Notes under the pieces: model-generated
What the model was told of the DNA's origin: nothing
Seen by the model: the letters and a program-made list of their open reading frames with translations, nothing else
Database searches by the model: none
Origin: Tomocerus qinae
Lineage: Eukaryota; Arthropoda; Collembola; Entomobryomorpha; Tomoceridae
Direction of reading: 5' to 3'
Assembly: GCA_020055645.1 (NCBI GenBank)
Contig: CM034546.1
Span: 114,626,375-114,690,374, forward strand
Length of the DNA: 64,000 bases
Program-made: the position numbers and the translations under genes
Shown here: piece by piece, positions 1 through 15,305 of the stretch
How the letters are laid out: the number at the start of each line of letters is the position of its first letter
Numbering within the stretch: the stretch's first letter is position 1

Positions 1-2024
1 TTATTGTAAAGAAAAGGTTTTATGGTGGTTTTTTAAATGACCCTGTGAAGTATTGGAATGGTGTGGTTACACGGCCGTAAAGCACCGACTCCTATTTTAT
101 GGACATTCGCCGATAGAAATGGACTTTCTATTTTATAGCCCAGATTACTTCGCTGCCATCACATACACATATTATACAGCATATGTATGTATGTACATAC
201 ACGCAGTTATGTTATAAGTAGTACTACTACATACTAAGGCTTATGTAATGATATTAGTATAACTTTTACTATATAGTAAATATACACACACTTATAGAGA
301 GAGAGTCACAGCGACGGATATGCCACAGTTATATAATATGCTTATAGAATTTTATGTATGAAAACCGCAGTAAGTGAAGTTGAGTGAGTCGACTGCTGCC
401 TACTTGACTGGCCTTGCCTTAGTTTGGTTAAGGAGAAGATTGTATAGCTTATAGAGGAGTTGAGGCTCAGCTAACATTACTTTATGGTATAATATATCGT
501 AGTTATATAATAATATAAAGTATAAGGCTAACAATAAGTTAGTAGTCGAATGTTGAAGTTGGAGGAGAGATGCTGAGGAGTAATAACGATCAGTATAGAC
601 TAAACACAGCTTCGCTGTCAGTCGAATGGCCTTAAATAGTTGCCAAAAAGTGCAATATGTATGAAATCCAATTGGAACGAAAGCCAAAAGTCTGTATACA
701 CATTAATTCGATACATTGAATTCTACTAATAGATAATTACATTATACGTATCCTGTACTATAGTTTCTCTATGAGAGATTTCAAGTTTTCTCCTTGACGT
801 TTATTTATTCAGCGTTTGCTTTGCTTTGGGTAAACAGAATCTGAACCAACGTTAGTGTAAGCATGTAGGTACACAATCCTACTTGTCTTGCTTATGTATG
901 ATATATTGAGACGAAACTGAAACGGCCAAGTCTTTCACTTGTTCTATCATATTTATTTAATGTCTTGAAAAATGACTTATGCACTGCCAACCAAGTAATC
1001 TAACTATCATTCCACTTACGATTGTACATATTGTCTGTGTACCTCAAATCATAAAGAACAGTATAAATGCATATAAATACTGCATGGATAAATAGGTAGC
1101 TTCACAAAATATCTATAAAGATAAGTGAAAGTAGAGGAGAGGCTCCATACAAATAGAACCATCTTCTCGAGAGAGAAAGTACCTAAGAGATGCTCGCATT
1201 GTCTCAGAAAAGAGAAATATGAAAATATGAAGGTACTCTACATCACGATCACGTTGCATAATACGAATCTGTAAAATATATTTCCTCCTATACAAGAGAC
1301 ACGAAAGAAATCTGGGAAAATGGGAATAGAATAACTTTGGAATTTCTTATTTCCATGCAAGAATACGAATGGCAGTAGTTTTTAAAGGATTGTGATGAAT
1401 GGGCAGTCGGTCATCTAGTTCAGCTCTCTCCTCAGTCAGACGAAGAGGAGTAAGTAGGAGTGTTACGTAGATCTCAAATCTTATATACGTATAATACTCG
1501 GCTGGTTGCTTCCTTGGTTGGTTGGCTGGCTGGTGTGTCCAGCCGAATGGAAAGAAAGAGAAAGTATTCGCAAGATATTACAAAGGGAATTTTCAGATGT
1601 CTTTTAGTTGGAACGTAGCGTAACGTATCAGGAGAAAGTAGAATGTGTAGTAAAGAAGAACATAGTGAAGTAGCATTAAGTGAAAGTAGGGGAAAGTTGA
1701 AATCTGTTGAGGGGAAGGAAGAACAAGGAAAGCATCTCAGCCAAATGAGCTTTACACGATCTGTCTATACTATAAAGAGAACTCACTCACGTATACTATA
1801 GCTGTACATAGTTATCATTCTATCAAATATACATTCTACCTCCTCCACGAATTGTATCCTGCATAGTTTGTACGTAGTCGTCGAAAGGAATCTCTCCTCC
1901 AGAATATCTTAAGAGACAATGGCCTTTGAACGATTAGGCTATCTACGATGGGAAAAATATTGCGTCGAAACCTCAAAATAAGTTTAACGAAAGGATCAAT
2001 TCAGAAATGGTCAGGGAAATGAAT

Positions 2025-2042
2025 AGAGAGAGAGAGAGAGAG
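2025..2042. repeat. (AG)9 microsatellite
   Basis: Eighteen bases of perfect AG dinucleotide repeat, followed directly by a GAAAGCTTTC palindrome. It is one of several GA/CT tracts in the window. Confidence 0.9.
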
Positions 2043-4980
2043 AAAGCTTTCTCCTCCACACTTTCACTACTAATATCTGTTTTGTACTGTGTACATACCT
2101 ACATACTACGTCACTCCGATACGAGAAGCTGAGTTAAGTACAAGTCCACGACTGATAGTTGCCTCTCTGTAAATGGTACATGTCTATTTTCTAGATTCCC
2201 TTTTAGTTATTATATTTGTAGAATGTAAGTCTGCTAGTTGGACCCAATCACCATCACACAGCTGAGGTCTCACAAACGGAGAAGATATTAGCTAACGTGC
2301 ACACTCTCTCCCAAATACACACGTACTGCCACAATGTACTCTTCGTCTTATTCCCCATCTGTACTATCATCCACTAAAGTACTAATGTAGGTATCCTTAT
2401 ATAAACAGATACGAACAGTATTGTCGCAAATTCGCTAGTCTCTGTGAAATAGGCAATTTCTGCCAAATTGACAAAAGTATATTAGGTAGTATTTAACCCC
2501 GTTTGCGAAACACTTGTCTCCGCTGGAAATTGGACCATTCCTCTTACAGATAACCTAGCTAATAGGCCACCTCACACTACTAGGCCAACTAACTAAATAC
2601 TACACTCCTACATCTATTCTACTAATACGTACAACTAGTACTATAGATATACTGCACATTATATTATTGTAGTAGACAAGTTGTATATGGTAGCATCTCT
2701 CTCCTAATTTTTATTCACTCATGTTTATGTTTATGAGTGGACGGCTATCCGTGCACAGATATTGCACAGACATAAAGATCCTTCCTCAGATCGCTTCACT
2801 GCATCATTACATTAGGCCTTTACCTATTTATATGTGACTAAAGTATATATTTAGTTACCTAACGTACCTTGGCCTACTATCAATTTATACTATAATAGTA
2901 TGTGACTGTGACCATAATGCTGTAGTTTCCTTGCAGTATGCAGTGCAAATGTAATGTAGCGATGTTTCTATCTATAAATAAATAGAAATGCAGGACGTGG
3001 AGTACAATTACTAGGTTTACAAAATAATATTATGTATACTAGCAGAAGCATTTAGAAGAGTTGGTTAGGTATGAGATGGCCTTATTAGCACAGTGCTGAT
3101 ATTGTTTCCAGTTAGGTAGCATTTACATTGAGCCACCTATTTCACTCACTGCAAATTCCCACACAGATAGTTGAGAAGATTTTGGCTTCATTCGACTGTG
3201 TGTGGCATACATCGGAGGAATACATTACATTACACGTAGTTGCACTATTAGCCACCTTGCCTATTTATTGTGAGACTACCCAACCAACATGCCATGCCAC
3301 AGACAAGGAAAGTAAAGTACGAACTGTCCCACTCTCTATGTCTTGCCTTAAGTATCTTTTAGGTGGATGTGAACGCTTGGTTAAGCCTTATACCTTAAGT
3401 ACCTACCAGAACACCACACCAGGGAAAAGAACCTACAGGGTTTTTGGGTCCATATGTTTTTGCCAATGCCTAAACACAGTGATTAAAAATAAACAACAAT
3501 GTTCACGTGTTTAAATGTTTTAGTTAATACCTACACTTTAGCAGCATTTAAGATGAAATGAGTATAATAGAACTTTTGGCAAAAGAAATGGGCTTTAAGA
3601 ATGACCCAAGAGAAACCCAAAAGCCATTTTAGGGGGAACCCTGGACTACTAGACATACATGCACACTTAACTACCTAGTAATGTATCTGTTTATCTAGAT
3701 AGATGGTAGAAGCGATATGAGAGTGCACAAACTAAACTAACGTGATGGGTAAAGTGAAGGGAGAGAGGGAGGATATGAGAAAGCTGTATGTGCAGATGTA
3801 TAGAGGATCTAATAAATATATGTGTGTGTATGTGGAGCGGTGTAGTTGTAGAAAGGAAAAGACATGCTATAAATGGGATTAGTGTAAGGTGTATTGTGAA
3901 ACGAGCAGGTTGAGTTAAACTGGAGCGTCCTTTAATTTCCAAAGCGTAAACGGAGACTATCTCCAGGAAACTTTTTCTTTGGTAAAATAAACGATTTCCT
4001 TCACTAGATTCTCCGTACCGTAGCAAATAAATTGTAGACTGACGCGAGAAGCGCCTTTAGATTACCTAACATACTGTCCTACGTACTCTGTGTATCAGTA
4101 GCGACTATAATTCTCAAATGTTGTAGTACTACATGGTACATATGTAGTAAATGTTGTGTACAGCATCCAGTGAGAGAGATAGCATATTGCCTCTTCTACT
4201 AACTTGCGCGCACATTTCCCCATTCACATTCACAACATGAACCGCATGTTGGATTATCTCTTGTACATAATATGGTTGCAAATACATTACTCTTAACAGA
4301 TTTAAATAAGTCAGTCTGGTTTTTAAATAAACTTGCAAAATACACTCTCCAGCCTTGGTCTCTCTCTCCATTGTCGCATACGAGAAAGTGAAGGATCGTC
4401 GAGCTTTCTCCCAGGATCATATAAAACATAGGCAAATGTGTACGAGAACGAAATAAAGTGTACAGAGGAATGCACTATTAAGGTAGTCACTCCTTAGCCA
4501 CTATATATAGTACAGATACGAGGAGGACCTTGTTCTCTTCTCAGTCAGTTGAGTTTCAGTCTCGGTCTTGACTAGGAAAACCAAAGTAACCTAACATAAA
4601 GTAACGTTTAAATTCGTGTCGAGGATAGAACAAGGAAGAAGGATAAAGGGAGGGAGAGCGATGATGCAGTTAGATAGGCACAAGCAGGCAGGGAAAGCAA
4701 AAGGTGATACGCTACGATGAGTCGGTGAACAACCAAGAAGGAACTATATATAGCCTGCCATGTCTCATATATTTATATACCTAACTATTTAACTCTATGT
4801 CCTACGATAACTATCCTTCCTAGTTGCATTACCTACGTATAGAGGAACAGTAACTACCTATATACACGTTTTATACTATATCCGTAATCTGTCTATCTCT
4901 GTAATATTCGTTTTAAAAAGTGTACCTAGTTGGAGAAAGCATAGGCTGAGGTTTTATATTTCGCTATGCTATTGCATGGC

Positions 4981-5089
4981 ATGCCACAGCAAACCAAACC
5001 AAACGAAACCAAGCCAGCCAACTTCTCTGTCTCTTCTCCTTTCAGTCTTCAGTTGCATGAGTTTCAACTCACTTGGTTTGGTTTGGCAT
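4981..5089. repeat. CAAACC fold-back
   Basis: CAAACCAAACCAA at 4990-5002 is the exact inverse of TTGGTTTGGTTTG at 5073-5085. An outer ATGC (4981-4984) pairs with GCAT at 5086-5089. The loop of about 70 bases is pyrimidine-rich. No target-site duplication was seen, so this may be simple-sequence drift and not a transposon. Confidence 0.5.
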
Positions 5090-6103
5090 CAGTTGAGTTC
5101 GGAGTTCTACTTTAGATCAGACTATAAATATCTCCGGATATGTATGTATATGTACCTATAGATATATGCCAGAGACAGATCTACTTATATAAATTTGGTG
5201 GATCAACTTAATACGGTTATATAGATAATATACTTCATGATTCCTGACCAAGCTTTACCTTATATGGAGAACGGAATAATGTGAGCGGTAAAATACTCGT
5301 TGGGCCGAAACAGGAAATGAACCTGCAAAAATCAAGAGTTGTCTGAGTTGAATACGAACAATGTTCTTGGTCATACTTGCGGGATATAGTTGTCCAGAAG
5401 AAATTTACAGTTGCTCCCTACTTTTCTCTCTGGCCATCTAAGCAACGAGGGTAATAAGAGTCGAAAGGTATACGAGACCATTAGACCAAAATTCTCCAAC
5501 ACTCCAATCGCAATTACCACAAACTTTTACTTCTAATTAAAGACACACGCACTGAGTATGGGCTCCACGGGTTTATATACCACTTTCTCAACAGTTTCTT
5601 CTCTTAAACTTATTCTGGATCACTTTCCTACTCGCAACACCGTTTTCTTCACATGCAGCTTTTCTTCCGACACAAATTATTGCGAATCCGTTCCAAAGCG
5701 CAAGCTCAATTATTTTCATTCGTCCGATTCAATTGTTCGTGTCCGTCTTCTTCAAATATCTTGCTTGATTGGTGAAAATCAATTAGGTAACCCCATCCAC
5801 TGCAAACAAAACACTATTTTTCTTCACTGATAGTAGATCCAGATGATAATGAACCATGGCTTTAATTTCCACAGGATGTTTTTCTCCAAAGGAAACAGTT
5901 TACCACGTAAAAGACTGAAAGTCGCGTGAAAGTGGGGAGACATCAATTAAAAGTAAATAACGAAAATACTTTCACGGTAAATTAGACTTGAAAATAATCC
6001 TTTCATTTACATGAAAAGAGTACCATTTTCTTTCAAAAAACACCGGATACTTAATCAATGGTTCTCATGATACTTTCTCCATTCTTATGGTGGAACTTTC
6101 CCT

Positions 6104-6174
6104 AACTTTCACCGAACCAAAATTTTGTATGCAGTGATTAAAATTGCGGTTAAAGTGAAAGTTCGGTGAAAGTT
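6104..6174. repeat. 14-bp inverted repeat
   Basis: AACTTTCACCGAAC at 6104-6117 and GTTCGGTGAAAGTT at 6161-6174 are perfect inverse copies separated by 43 bases. The arms contain the GTGAAAGT word that recurs elsewhere in this non-coding DNA. Confidence 0.7.
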
Positions 6175-8240
6175 TTTTATAGAGTTGGTATAAAGGGAAA
6201 GCAACGTTGGTTGGGACATACGCTAGTAGAGTTATTAGATTTAGACGCAAAAAATGTTTATATATTTGACCAAAAAAATTAATTACGCATAACCAGTGGT
6301 AAATAGATAAGTACACACATAAGAAATCCATAAAGAAAATGGTTAAGGACAGAGGAGTCGTAGAGGACCAGTAAAATGGAGATTGGTAAGTACCATGCAT
6401 ACAATGGCGGGATGTGGTTCAGAATTCAAATTCCAGATAAGTTTCAATTGAAAGAGACAATATTGTTTATGGGTTTGAAAAGGGAAAAAGTAGTATACCT
6501 TAATAAGAAAATAGTATTAGGGCTAATGTCGTCATTCTGGGAGCGGGAGACTGCGAAACCGAAAAAGTAAAGTTAATAAATAAAAACGATAAAAGGAAGG
6601 AAAGGAAAATCTGTCAAAAATAAATATTTATCCAAGTCCCCCGCCCACGTATAATGTTTTCCATGATACAGAGAGAGTGAAAAGCCGTATAAATAAAGCC
6701 GACTGGGTAAGAGGTGCTTAAAGGAATTCTCCTTTATCTAACAAGAGCAAGGATCTGAATAACGCTCAAGTGTGAGCATAGTTTTATATCTGTTGACAAA
6801 AAAGCTCTTTGCCAGATTTTGTCAGATTCCCTTTGTTCCTTGTGAAATGGATTCCTTTTTTTGTATACTCGGTAATGAGAAAAGTTCGCAGGGATGGCAA
6901 CGACATCCTTATAGTGTACATTTGCCGAAAACTATTTCGACGGTTAGTAAGCCTTTTACTGAGAGAAAGCCAGATATTATTTTCAAGGGCGTCGTAATAT
7001 TCCTCCATTGCTCTAGGATGCCATATCAGGCAAGTTTTGTCATGTCTTATGATATTTCTCTGATGTGAGTGTCTTTGCAATGTGTGTGGGGATCCACTAC
7101 CATAAAAGTATCTTTAGGACAGAATAAGAATGGGACTCTCTCTCTCTACCTACCGTCCTCTTGTTAATATATAGTAGGGGCAAGAGGAAAGTGTGTATAA
7201 TCTGGCGGGTAGTGTTGGTGGGCAGGCAGGCGGGTGTAGGAAATGTAAAGGATGTTGTATGTAAGAAGTGTCTATGTATATTATGTGTACATAAGAAGAT
7301 CTTGTTCACCGACAGATACCTAACTAGTTCCCACCTTTCTGGCACTAAGATAGGTATACATGAGGTAGGTGGAGAGAAACAAGAAAAGCAATAGAAGTGT
7401 TGCATAGGATTGCCAGAGCAATAGGACTGCATATAAAGTAAAGTGTACTGACAGTAGTCTACCAGTGAAAGTGATGTTACAATGGTGAACAAGAATGTAA
7501 CGTGAGATGTAAATGTGTTAGAATGGTGCCGAAGCGCATAGTTTTCTTGCATGCTTGGAAACTTTTACGACTCACCTGAGAACCATTCGCACACCGCAAT
7601 TCCTTATACTCTCTTCTTACACCGATAAGGCTGTGCAAATGCAAAAGTCCACTCATTTGTACTTTGTGCACTACACGTGGGGATGAATATTCGGATTTAA
7701 TTCAACCTTGAACCATGATTCTTTGTATGTGCGTGAAACATGCTAGTTAGCTAGATTAGACGGTGTAACTACAAATGTAAAACAATGTGCTGGAGAATAT
7801 TATTTATTTTATTAGTTAGGGACATGGGAAAGGGAGTGACTCACTCAAGTCACCGCCACGAATCCTTGCACATACAAACATTTTAATAGTTATTCATGCT
7901 ATCATCTCCTACATTTGAAAACTATAAATAATACAGTAACTATTTACTACGCGAACTACCTACCCTATGCAATTCTGTCGTACCCTCTCGACTATTTATA
8001 GGTAAACATTAAACAACAAGTTTTATATACGCGTCAAATGCTAAGACACAAGACAAGACAAGAAAAATGAGAAGCATTAAGCAATTTCATATTCATAGAT
8101 CTCTGCTGCAAATCTGTGCTAAACAAAAGTCCTTGTAAATGCCATTAGTAGATAAAGGCTTCACTAAAAGCGAAAGTCATAGAAATCACAGAAGTATTCA
8201 AAGAATGCCAAGAAATTAGAATATGAATGAGAGCACTTTG

Positions 8241-8260
8241 CTCTCTCTCTCTCTCTCTCT
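8241..8260. repeat. (CT)10 microsatellite
   Basis: Twenty bases of perfect CT repeat, the longest dinucleotide tract in the window. Confidence 0.95.
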
Positions 8261-10555
8261 GCCTCTGCCGTCGTCTCCGAATAAAAAGGTGATGCTAAAG
8301 CTGAGCTTTTAGTGAAAACCAGAGTGGAATTATTATCAATTGGTGAGCCCTATATAACCATTAGGCTCTTTAGCTTAGACCGATCTCGTGTTAAGAATGT
8401 TGCTTTGCCCTATATCTTTTACGATGTGTTTAAACCCAATGGACATTCCTCTACTTAATACTATAGCTCAAGTTTACTGTTCGCATGTAATGATGATGCC
8501 CTTGCTATAGTACTTACTTATAGTGTGTGTGTACTGTATTTCTATAGCATCTCTCTACTTACTTTTACCACTGTAATAATAGTAGTGATACCTCTGCTCT
8601 ATATATGGGTGAATAATGCCATTCCCTCTCCTTACGTCTACACTAAATATATCTTATACTACATAGAGACGAGTAATAACGATAACCATAGATTTGAAAT
8701 GCACTTGGCAAACTAATTTCATCGTTTTTGCCTTTTAAACTAAATCCTGCACAACTAGTCTAGTTTACTGTATTCTATTATATTCGAATGCAAAGGCCCG
8801 TATTTCCAGATGTAGTTGTAACTTAAAGTAGTAGTAACAGTTTTGCTGGCCGTATGGGCTCAAACCTACTCATATCCTTTTGTTTCTATGTGTGTAGTAA
8901 GTAGTCAGATCTCAGTCAGTGTCTATGTTTTTAGCGAGTCTGTCTGTTCTCGCTCGATTCAGTTTCAGAATCATTGAATTATGTCAGCACGTGTAACTTC
9001 CTACTGCATTCTATGTACAGAATACAAAATACTGTCTCTTTATTCTTGCCGAATGTATACATATACATTTTATATCCATGTACTTGAACGCAACACTCTA
9101 AACTCATATTATGCATTCAATTCTTCTGTTGCGTCCTTCTATTTACTAGTGGGTGGCATAATATCTGTTTCCTCATATCACTATATTACATTTTGGACTC
9201 CTAATCTCCAACAGGAAGTTAAATAGGCTAAAATGCATAAACTTTAATTTTACCTCTCCCACTGGAACATTTGGCAGTCCGAACCAATTTCATTTCACGC
9301 TTCTAGTAATATCATAACAACATAAAACAAACTACCCACTATACATAGATGAGTAAGAGCTGTATGGAAATGCATAGAACATTTTTCCACAAAATTATTA
9401 TAATTCCCATTTGTAGAATTGGGACTTGAAAGAGAACGTAGTGAGCTATATTAATTGTGTCTCCATAAATTGTGTCGTGTCTCCTCTTTGTCTTTTGGGA
9501 TTGGTTTGCATTGTAGGTACAGGTACTTAGATATACCAACAGAGAGGTTATGAGAACACATTGACCTATAACAGAAGGGATTCTGGGAAATGGAACATGG
9601 CTAAGAACGCGAGGACCTAATTATGCAAATGTGAAACAAATTGCAGGGTTTCCAAGGAATAATATTTCAAAGAAGTCTTTGATAGTGCGTTTTGGTGAAG
9701 ACACAGGACGTTAGTGCTGTCTGATGTGATGTGAAGTGATGCAGTATAAAAATGATATAATTTTCTATATCCCTACCTTTAGTTGGAGGAGTAAACGAGA
9801 GAGAAAAGTGGGATGGTATAGCGTATGAGGTTTTTGTTATTATGCATCAGATGAGATGCAGCAAGGTGCGCTTGACATCTCTCTCAGAGCACAGCACCAT
9901 CGAATGTAAGTACCATAACTTATGCTTATAGTTGGAAAATTTCATTTCGTCTTGAAAGGAAACGCCGCTGGTATGACCTCCTCTCTAGTTGAGTTCACTC
10001 TCTCCCACTCTGATCTGCAAAAAATTGCAGCGTAGCCATTTTCTAATAAATCAGAAAGGAAAGCGATACAGACATTATAATATATTAATCTATGGAATAA
10101 TATTTGGGAGAAAGTTCCGGTGAAAGTGGGTCGTTGTTAGGAAATGGAAAGAATAAGAGTTGTATACAATTCCTGGATAGTGAATTTTTTTTTGTTACGT
10201 TAAAAGACTCGAGTTGGCTTCACCAAGTATTCTCTACAAAAACGGAGCTGTTTATTACACGTATGTGTGATGACACGGTTTGAACATGTTCTTCAGGCTC
10301 AATTTAAACCTATCACAATGTCTATATACTTTCACTGTGCTCGAACAGTTTGCATCGTATACAGGGTATACTCAGAGACTTTCTCCAAAATTCTATTAAC
10401 CTTTTCTCATCACTCTACCTAACTTATTTATTAACCCTTTTTCCTTTTACTCTTCCATAAGTCTCTAATTGAAATTAAATTACGATACATTCTTCATTAG
10501 AGAGCAAGAAGGGGAAAAAAGATTTTAAGGGGCGCTTCAAAAGATTTCACGCCTT

Positions 10556-10571
10556 TCTCTCTCTCTCTCTC
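10556..10571. repeat. (CT)n microsatellite
   Basis: Short CT repeat tract in intergenic DNA. Confidence 0.85.
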
Positions 10572-13500
10572 CGATGACATTTACTACTCAAGGAAGAAAG
10601 TGCATATATCGAGAGAAAGTGTTTCGCCATGTGTGCGTATACCTGGTGCTACGAGGAGATGGAGAAAGTTGTTAGAGAAAGCCATAGGTTGACGTTGACC
10701 GGCTTGTGTTGAGTAGGATGGAGTTAACCCGTTAACCCGTAGGATACGATACGATAGTTGGCGTAACTTGCCGAAAGTTAAGTCTAATGTCAAAAGTTAA
10801 AAGGGGATAAATGGGAACCCTGTATGTAATGAATCCAGTAAGAGATCGTAGAAGAATTTCATTTTGTGAAAAAGGGACGTGTTCATTACAGCGCTCGTCT
10901 CTGAGGACGAGATTTAATTTTGGCATCAATTTTTTCACTTCAATTCCTTACACACATCCACATCACATAGCAGCCCTTTGTCTTCTGAACTCACACAGCA
11001 CAGACGATGACTCGCACAACTAAAGAACATTCGAACAACACTAAAGATCTGACGGAATTCAAAAGTCTTTTCCCGTTAGTTGCTACATGAGCACTCTACC
11101 ATCTCATTACCACCTTGTTACAAACTTTTTTTATATCATTCCTTACCTTTGTACAATGTAAACTTGTAACTTTCTTCGTAACTTTTGTAATTGACTTGAC
11201 AAAATGCAAAATAGAGGCAAGTTTCGGATGTCACTTGTCCTTTCCTAGACACTTCTAGATTTATGGAGCTTACAACTGCACTACATTATGTTCCTTGCTA
11301 ACTATGCGTGTAGCCAAGACGGGGCTAATAGAATAGAACAGAATAACGAAAGGTCGCTATTCCCTCCCACTTTACTTCACTTACACCAAACCCAAGCTAA
11401 GCAATACTGACTCAATACGGATATCTCTATTTACACACTACCTCTTGCCTATTTACCTATAAATTTACATTATTACACTCCTTTACTATATCTTACATAA
11501 CACATCCCTATACACAAAGACTTTCTCTCCACCAATTTATTTACCTTTACGCTCCTCTGTGTACACCTACCCACCTACACAATTTATACTAGTACTACCT
11601 ATACTTTAACGAATAGACTATTACACACACTCTACTTTCCACATTGTATTCATTTACTTCTGCATGCCCACTATGTACATAAGAAAATATATTGCGTTCT
11701 AGAACCATGTCTTTTGAATACTACATACGCACCTTACATATATGTATGTGTTTACTCTCTTTCTATAGGTATTTTATACCTGACAAATGTACTAGGCTAC
11801 AAGAGATATATTTAAGTACATAAATATACTGCTTCCATTTATTTATGCCTTGCCTTATTGATTAATGAGACTCACCTTTTACTTACGACATGGTTACATC
11901 TGTCTTTCGCACTTGACAAATTACATGCCTTAACCTTTACTTTTCTTAAACTTATATTCTAACATACGTAATGTAATCCAAAGTAGCTTCTCCACTCTGA
12001 CTGCAATCATCATAATGCTACATTACTCTACACAATATATCAGTAGCACTGTTGAACGATGCCAGACTTACTACTGTGATACCTTTGTAATGCAACCCAT
12101 TGTGTATGCATTATGGTCGTATTAAATACGGAACTTTCAATTCAATAGAGTGGGAATATGTGTAACTACTTTCTTAATAATAGAGTTAGTGGGATATTCT
12201 ATTATTATGCAAAGTTACCTACCACCTGTCTGTATTGTCGTGTCACATGAAGATATACTACTCTGTATATTTATTTATAACCCTATATTGTAATTTGTTC
12301 TTTTCTTTCACTCGCTTAGAATGTCCTATATTTCGTTTTCCAAGAATAAATATCCTATAGCTAAGTCATCCTACGCATCATAGATAATACCTTTTGACAT
12401 TTTAATGTGTTTAAAAGGAAGGCTTCCCGACTTTGGGGAAAGTCACCTTGTAAATGATTTGGTTTCGGGAAGAAAAGACATTATCTTTGTAAAAGAGCAA
12501 TTAACCGCCAGGACATATTCAATATCAGTTTCAAATGCATTGGGGAATGATGACAATATGAAATGGATTCATAAGCCAGGCCGGGGAAAGAAGGGAACTC
12601 ACTCAACGAGTTTCTCCAATTCTTTATCCCATTGATACCATCTCATGCAATATATTAAGTGGGAGAGCACAATAGAAAAGCAAGACAGGGACATGGCTAC
12701 ATATCTCTATAATATCAGCCCAAATTCACTCTCAAACTATATAATAAAGGTTTCTAATGCATCTGTCTGTAATATAGAGGGAATTAAAGTTGAATAAGTA
12801 CTTACTAGAAAACAGATAAATAAGCATCGCATACCATAAATGTATACATCTCTGCAACAAACTGCCTCTTCCCAACCTATCTGTATATTGTAAACTGTAA
12901 ATACACAAATCTTCCTTTTCTATTTCTGTAGCTACATATTATGCATATATATTGGGATATATATAATATAAATTATATACTGTCTACATATATAAACATA
13001 TAGTAGGTGTACAATAAGTAATAGAAGAGTATTGTATAAGATTTGAAGAGCAGGATTCGTATGTGAGTGGAATGGAGTGTGCATAGCAAGTAACTATATG
13101 TAGTCTAGTAGAGCAATATATAAAGAAGGTCATAAAAAAGAATAAAGGCTATATGGTTGAGTGTGTTATTGTGATTGAGATGTGTAGCTTACTTTCTTCC
13201 GTAGATTACTATGGAATATTGGATTTTTTGTGAAAGCGAGCCGGAGAAATGTCTGGAGAGAGAAGCTTACCTTTTCTATCGCTTTGCTTTGGTTTTCTTT
13301 ACTTTGGCTCTATTGATAATGTAGAGGGAAGTAGAAAAAACGTCTTTCTATAGCTGAGAAAGCTTTCTATTAATCAATACGAGAGAGAGAGAGACTGAAT
13401 GCTACTCATCTCTATCTACATCTCAATATATATCAGTATCTCACATACACAGGCAGTCAACCAAAGTACGGCATATCAGTTGGCAGACTGATCGTGAGTG

Positions 13501-14110
13501 AGTTGAGAGAGCAAGAAGGAGAAGAAGAGTCGACAGACAGACAGAAAACACACACACACATACATACAGGGTACATACACGCAGGGGCTAGGACTAGTCA
13601 ATACACGACAGACAGACAGAGTCATGCAACGCAATAGTTATTTAACTTGAGACGAAAAAGAGATCGACTTGACCTGGAAGTTAGTGAAAGATTTCTAAAT
13701 AGCACGTAAAAGGACAAAGGCTGACTTTTCACTTAACTTTATCTCTCTACGCTTCAGACTAATACTATTTAATTCCTTCTCGTTAATTTGATTTCCTTTT
13801 GCTTTGGTTTATCTTTGTTTCCCTGCCCCGGGGCTCATCTCCGAATACTAAAGCTAAATCTCACTCTCATTCTCTTTTCCGCCGTCATTCTCTTCCACGA
13901 TCTTTCCATTTGTTTTCTCCGAAAAATATATTTCTGTGGAATAGACACCTCCCTCCAGTCAATTGCCCGACAAAATACCTTTTAACACGTAATAAGTAAA
14001 TATTTAGTTGAATCACAGACGATCAACGTAAGCCTCTCTGCCTGTTAATAGCTAATGTCATTTACTACCAAGTCCTTTGTCTCTTAGGATTATATACAGT
14101 CGGAAGTGCA

Positions 14111-14126
14111 GAGAGAGAGAGAGAGA
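14111..14126. repeat. (GA)8 microsatellite
   Basis: Short perfect GA repeat about 220 bases before the 14349-15874 inverted-repeat element. Confidence 0.9.
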
Positions 14127-15305
14127 AGCTTTTTGACTCTTCTTATCTTTTCACCTTCAGAAGAGTCTGGATTCCAAGAAACGAAGACAAACACTTTTCT
14201 CGGCTTTTAACCTGTATGTTTTGATCCTCTTCTGGAATGAGTTTCTTTGGCTTCATTGTGTTCATTACTACATCAATTTTTCACCGACTGTGATTTCCGA
14301 GCAGATCTATTATGGATGGAAGAAATTAGAAATTGGTGAATTAGAATATGAGCGTTTCGAACGAAAAAGGAGGAATATAAAATCAATTTACTATTTAGTT
14401 TAATCCATAGTTACTAATGTGTCAATTTTGATAATAATGAAAAGTCAGGGGTAGGATTTACCGACGATAAGTTAGCAATTGCAATGAAAGTAAACCGTCT
14501 TTCCTGCAATGCAATTAAAGGGAGCGTGTGTAAAAACAAGGAAGGAAACTTATATGGTGTCAGATCGGTTTAAGTATTGTGCACTTTTGTTCTTCATCAG
14601 TTCAATTTAAAGTCGCTTGAAATTAACTTAAACATTGGGAACTAAATTTTCTAAATAAGGAAGTAGTATTACAAATACTAGTGTAATGATTTTGTCTATT
14701 TTTTAAAAACCGCGAATTTCGGTTGACCTGCTTTATAGTGTGTGTAGCACAGGTTACTGTTGTTTCAATGACATCCTTTCAATAATGACAATACTTTGCA
14801 TTATTGACAGAAACGATGTCAATTTTAAATTTTGGTAATATTTAAGCACCCCATTGAATTGGCGGTAGATAATCATATAATATAATACTTTATAACTAAC
14901 TAAGCCCCCAGTATTAATGCTGAATTTCAAAATGATTAGGCATATTAACAATGTTTAATTTTCGAAATAAGCTAATCATTCATATTGGACTTCCTTGTTT
15001 TATGAAATATGCATTATGTACAGTTTTATTATATAGCGATGGAGTTAAAGATTTTCACGCTAAAAGAGCGGTTCAGCTTGTTGGTAATAAATAATGAAAA
15101 CATAATATTCCCACAATAAAATTGATGTCAATTTTAGCCGAAAATGCAGGCAAAGCACGTTCAAAGGAGGGAATATAAACTTTTCACTTTGTTTATTTGC
15201 TTTTGAAGTAATTGGTATTTGTGTTAACTACGAAATAATTTTGTCTGTATGACATCAATAACTTGAAAACTAAGTACCTAAGCCTAGATAATTTCTTACA
15301 TGTTA

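Larger units (their letters stand above)
1..14346. other. Intergenic DNA, no supported gene
   Basis: This stretch has only short open frames. None shows a recognisable domain, a conserved block, or a chain of exons with compatible splice phases. The sequence is AT-rich with many TAGTA/TACTA words, short GA/CT microsatellites, small fold-backs (see 4981-5089 and 6104-6174) and a recurrent GAGAAAG word. It lies downstream of the Dpr gene's 3' end. Regulatory or non-coding RNA content cannot be excluded from sequence alone. Confidence 0.6.

Noticed and set aside
7097..7552. 151-codon minus-strand frame, one of the longest in the left part
   Set aside because: Cys/His/Ser/Thr-rich low-information composition from pyrimidine-rich DNA, no domain, and no supporting splice structure.
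12405..12635. 76-codon plus-strand frame with balanced composition
   Set aside because: Looked protein-like, but no family match, no splice partners and no start context; insufficient support.
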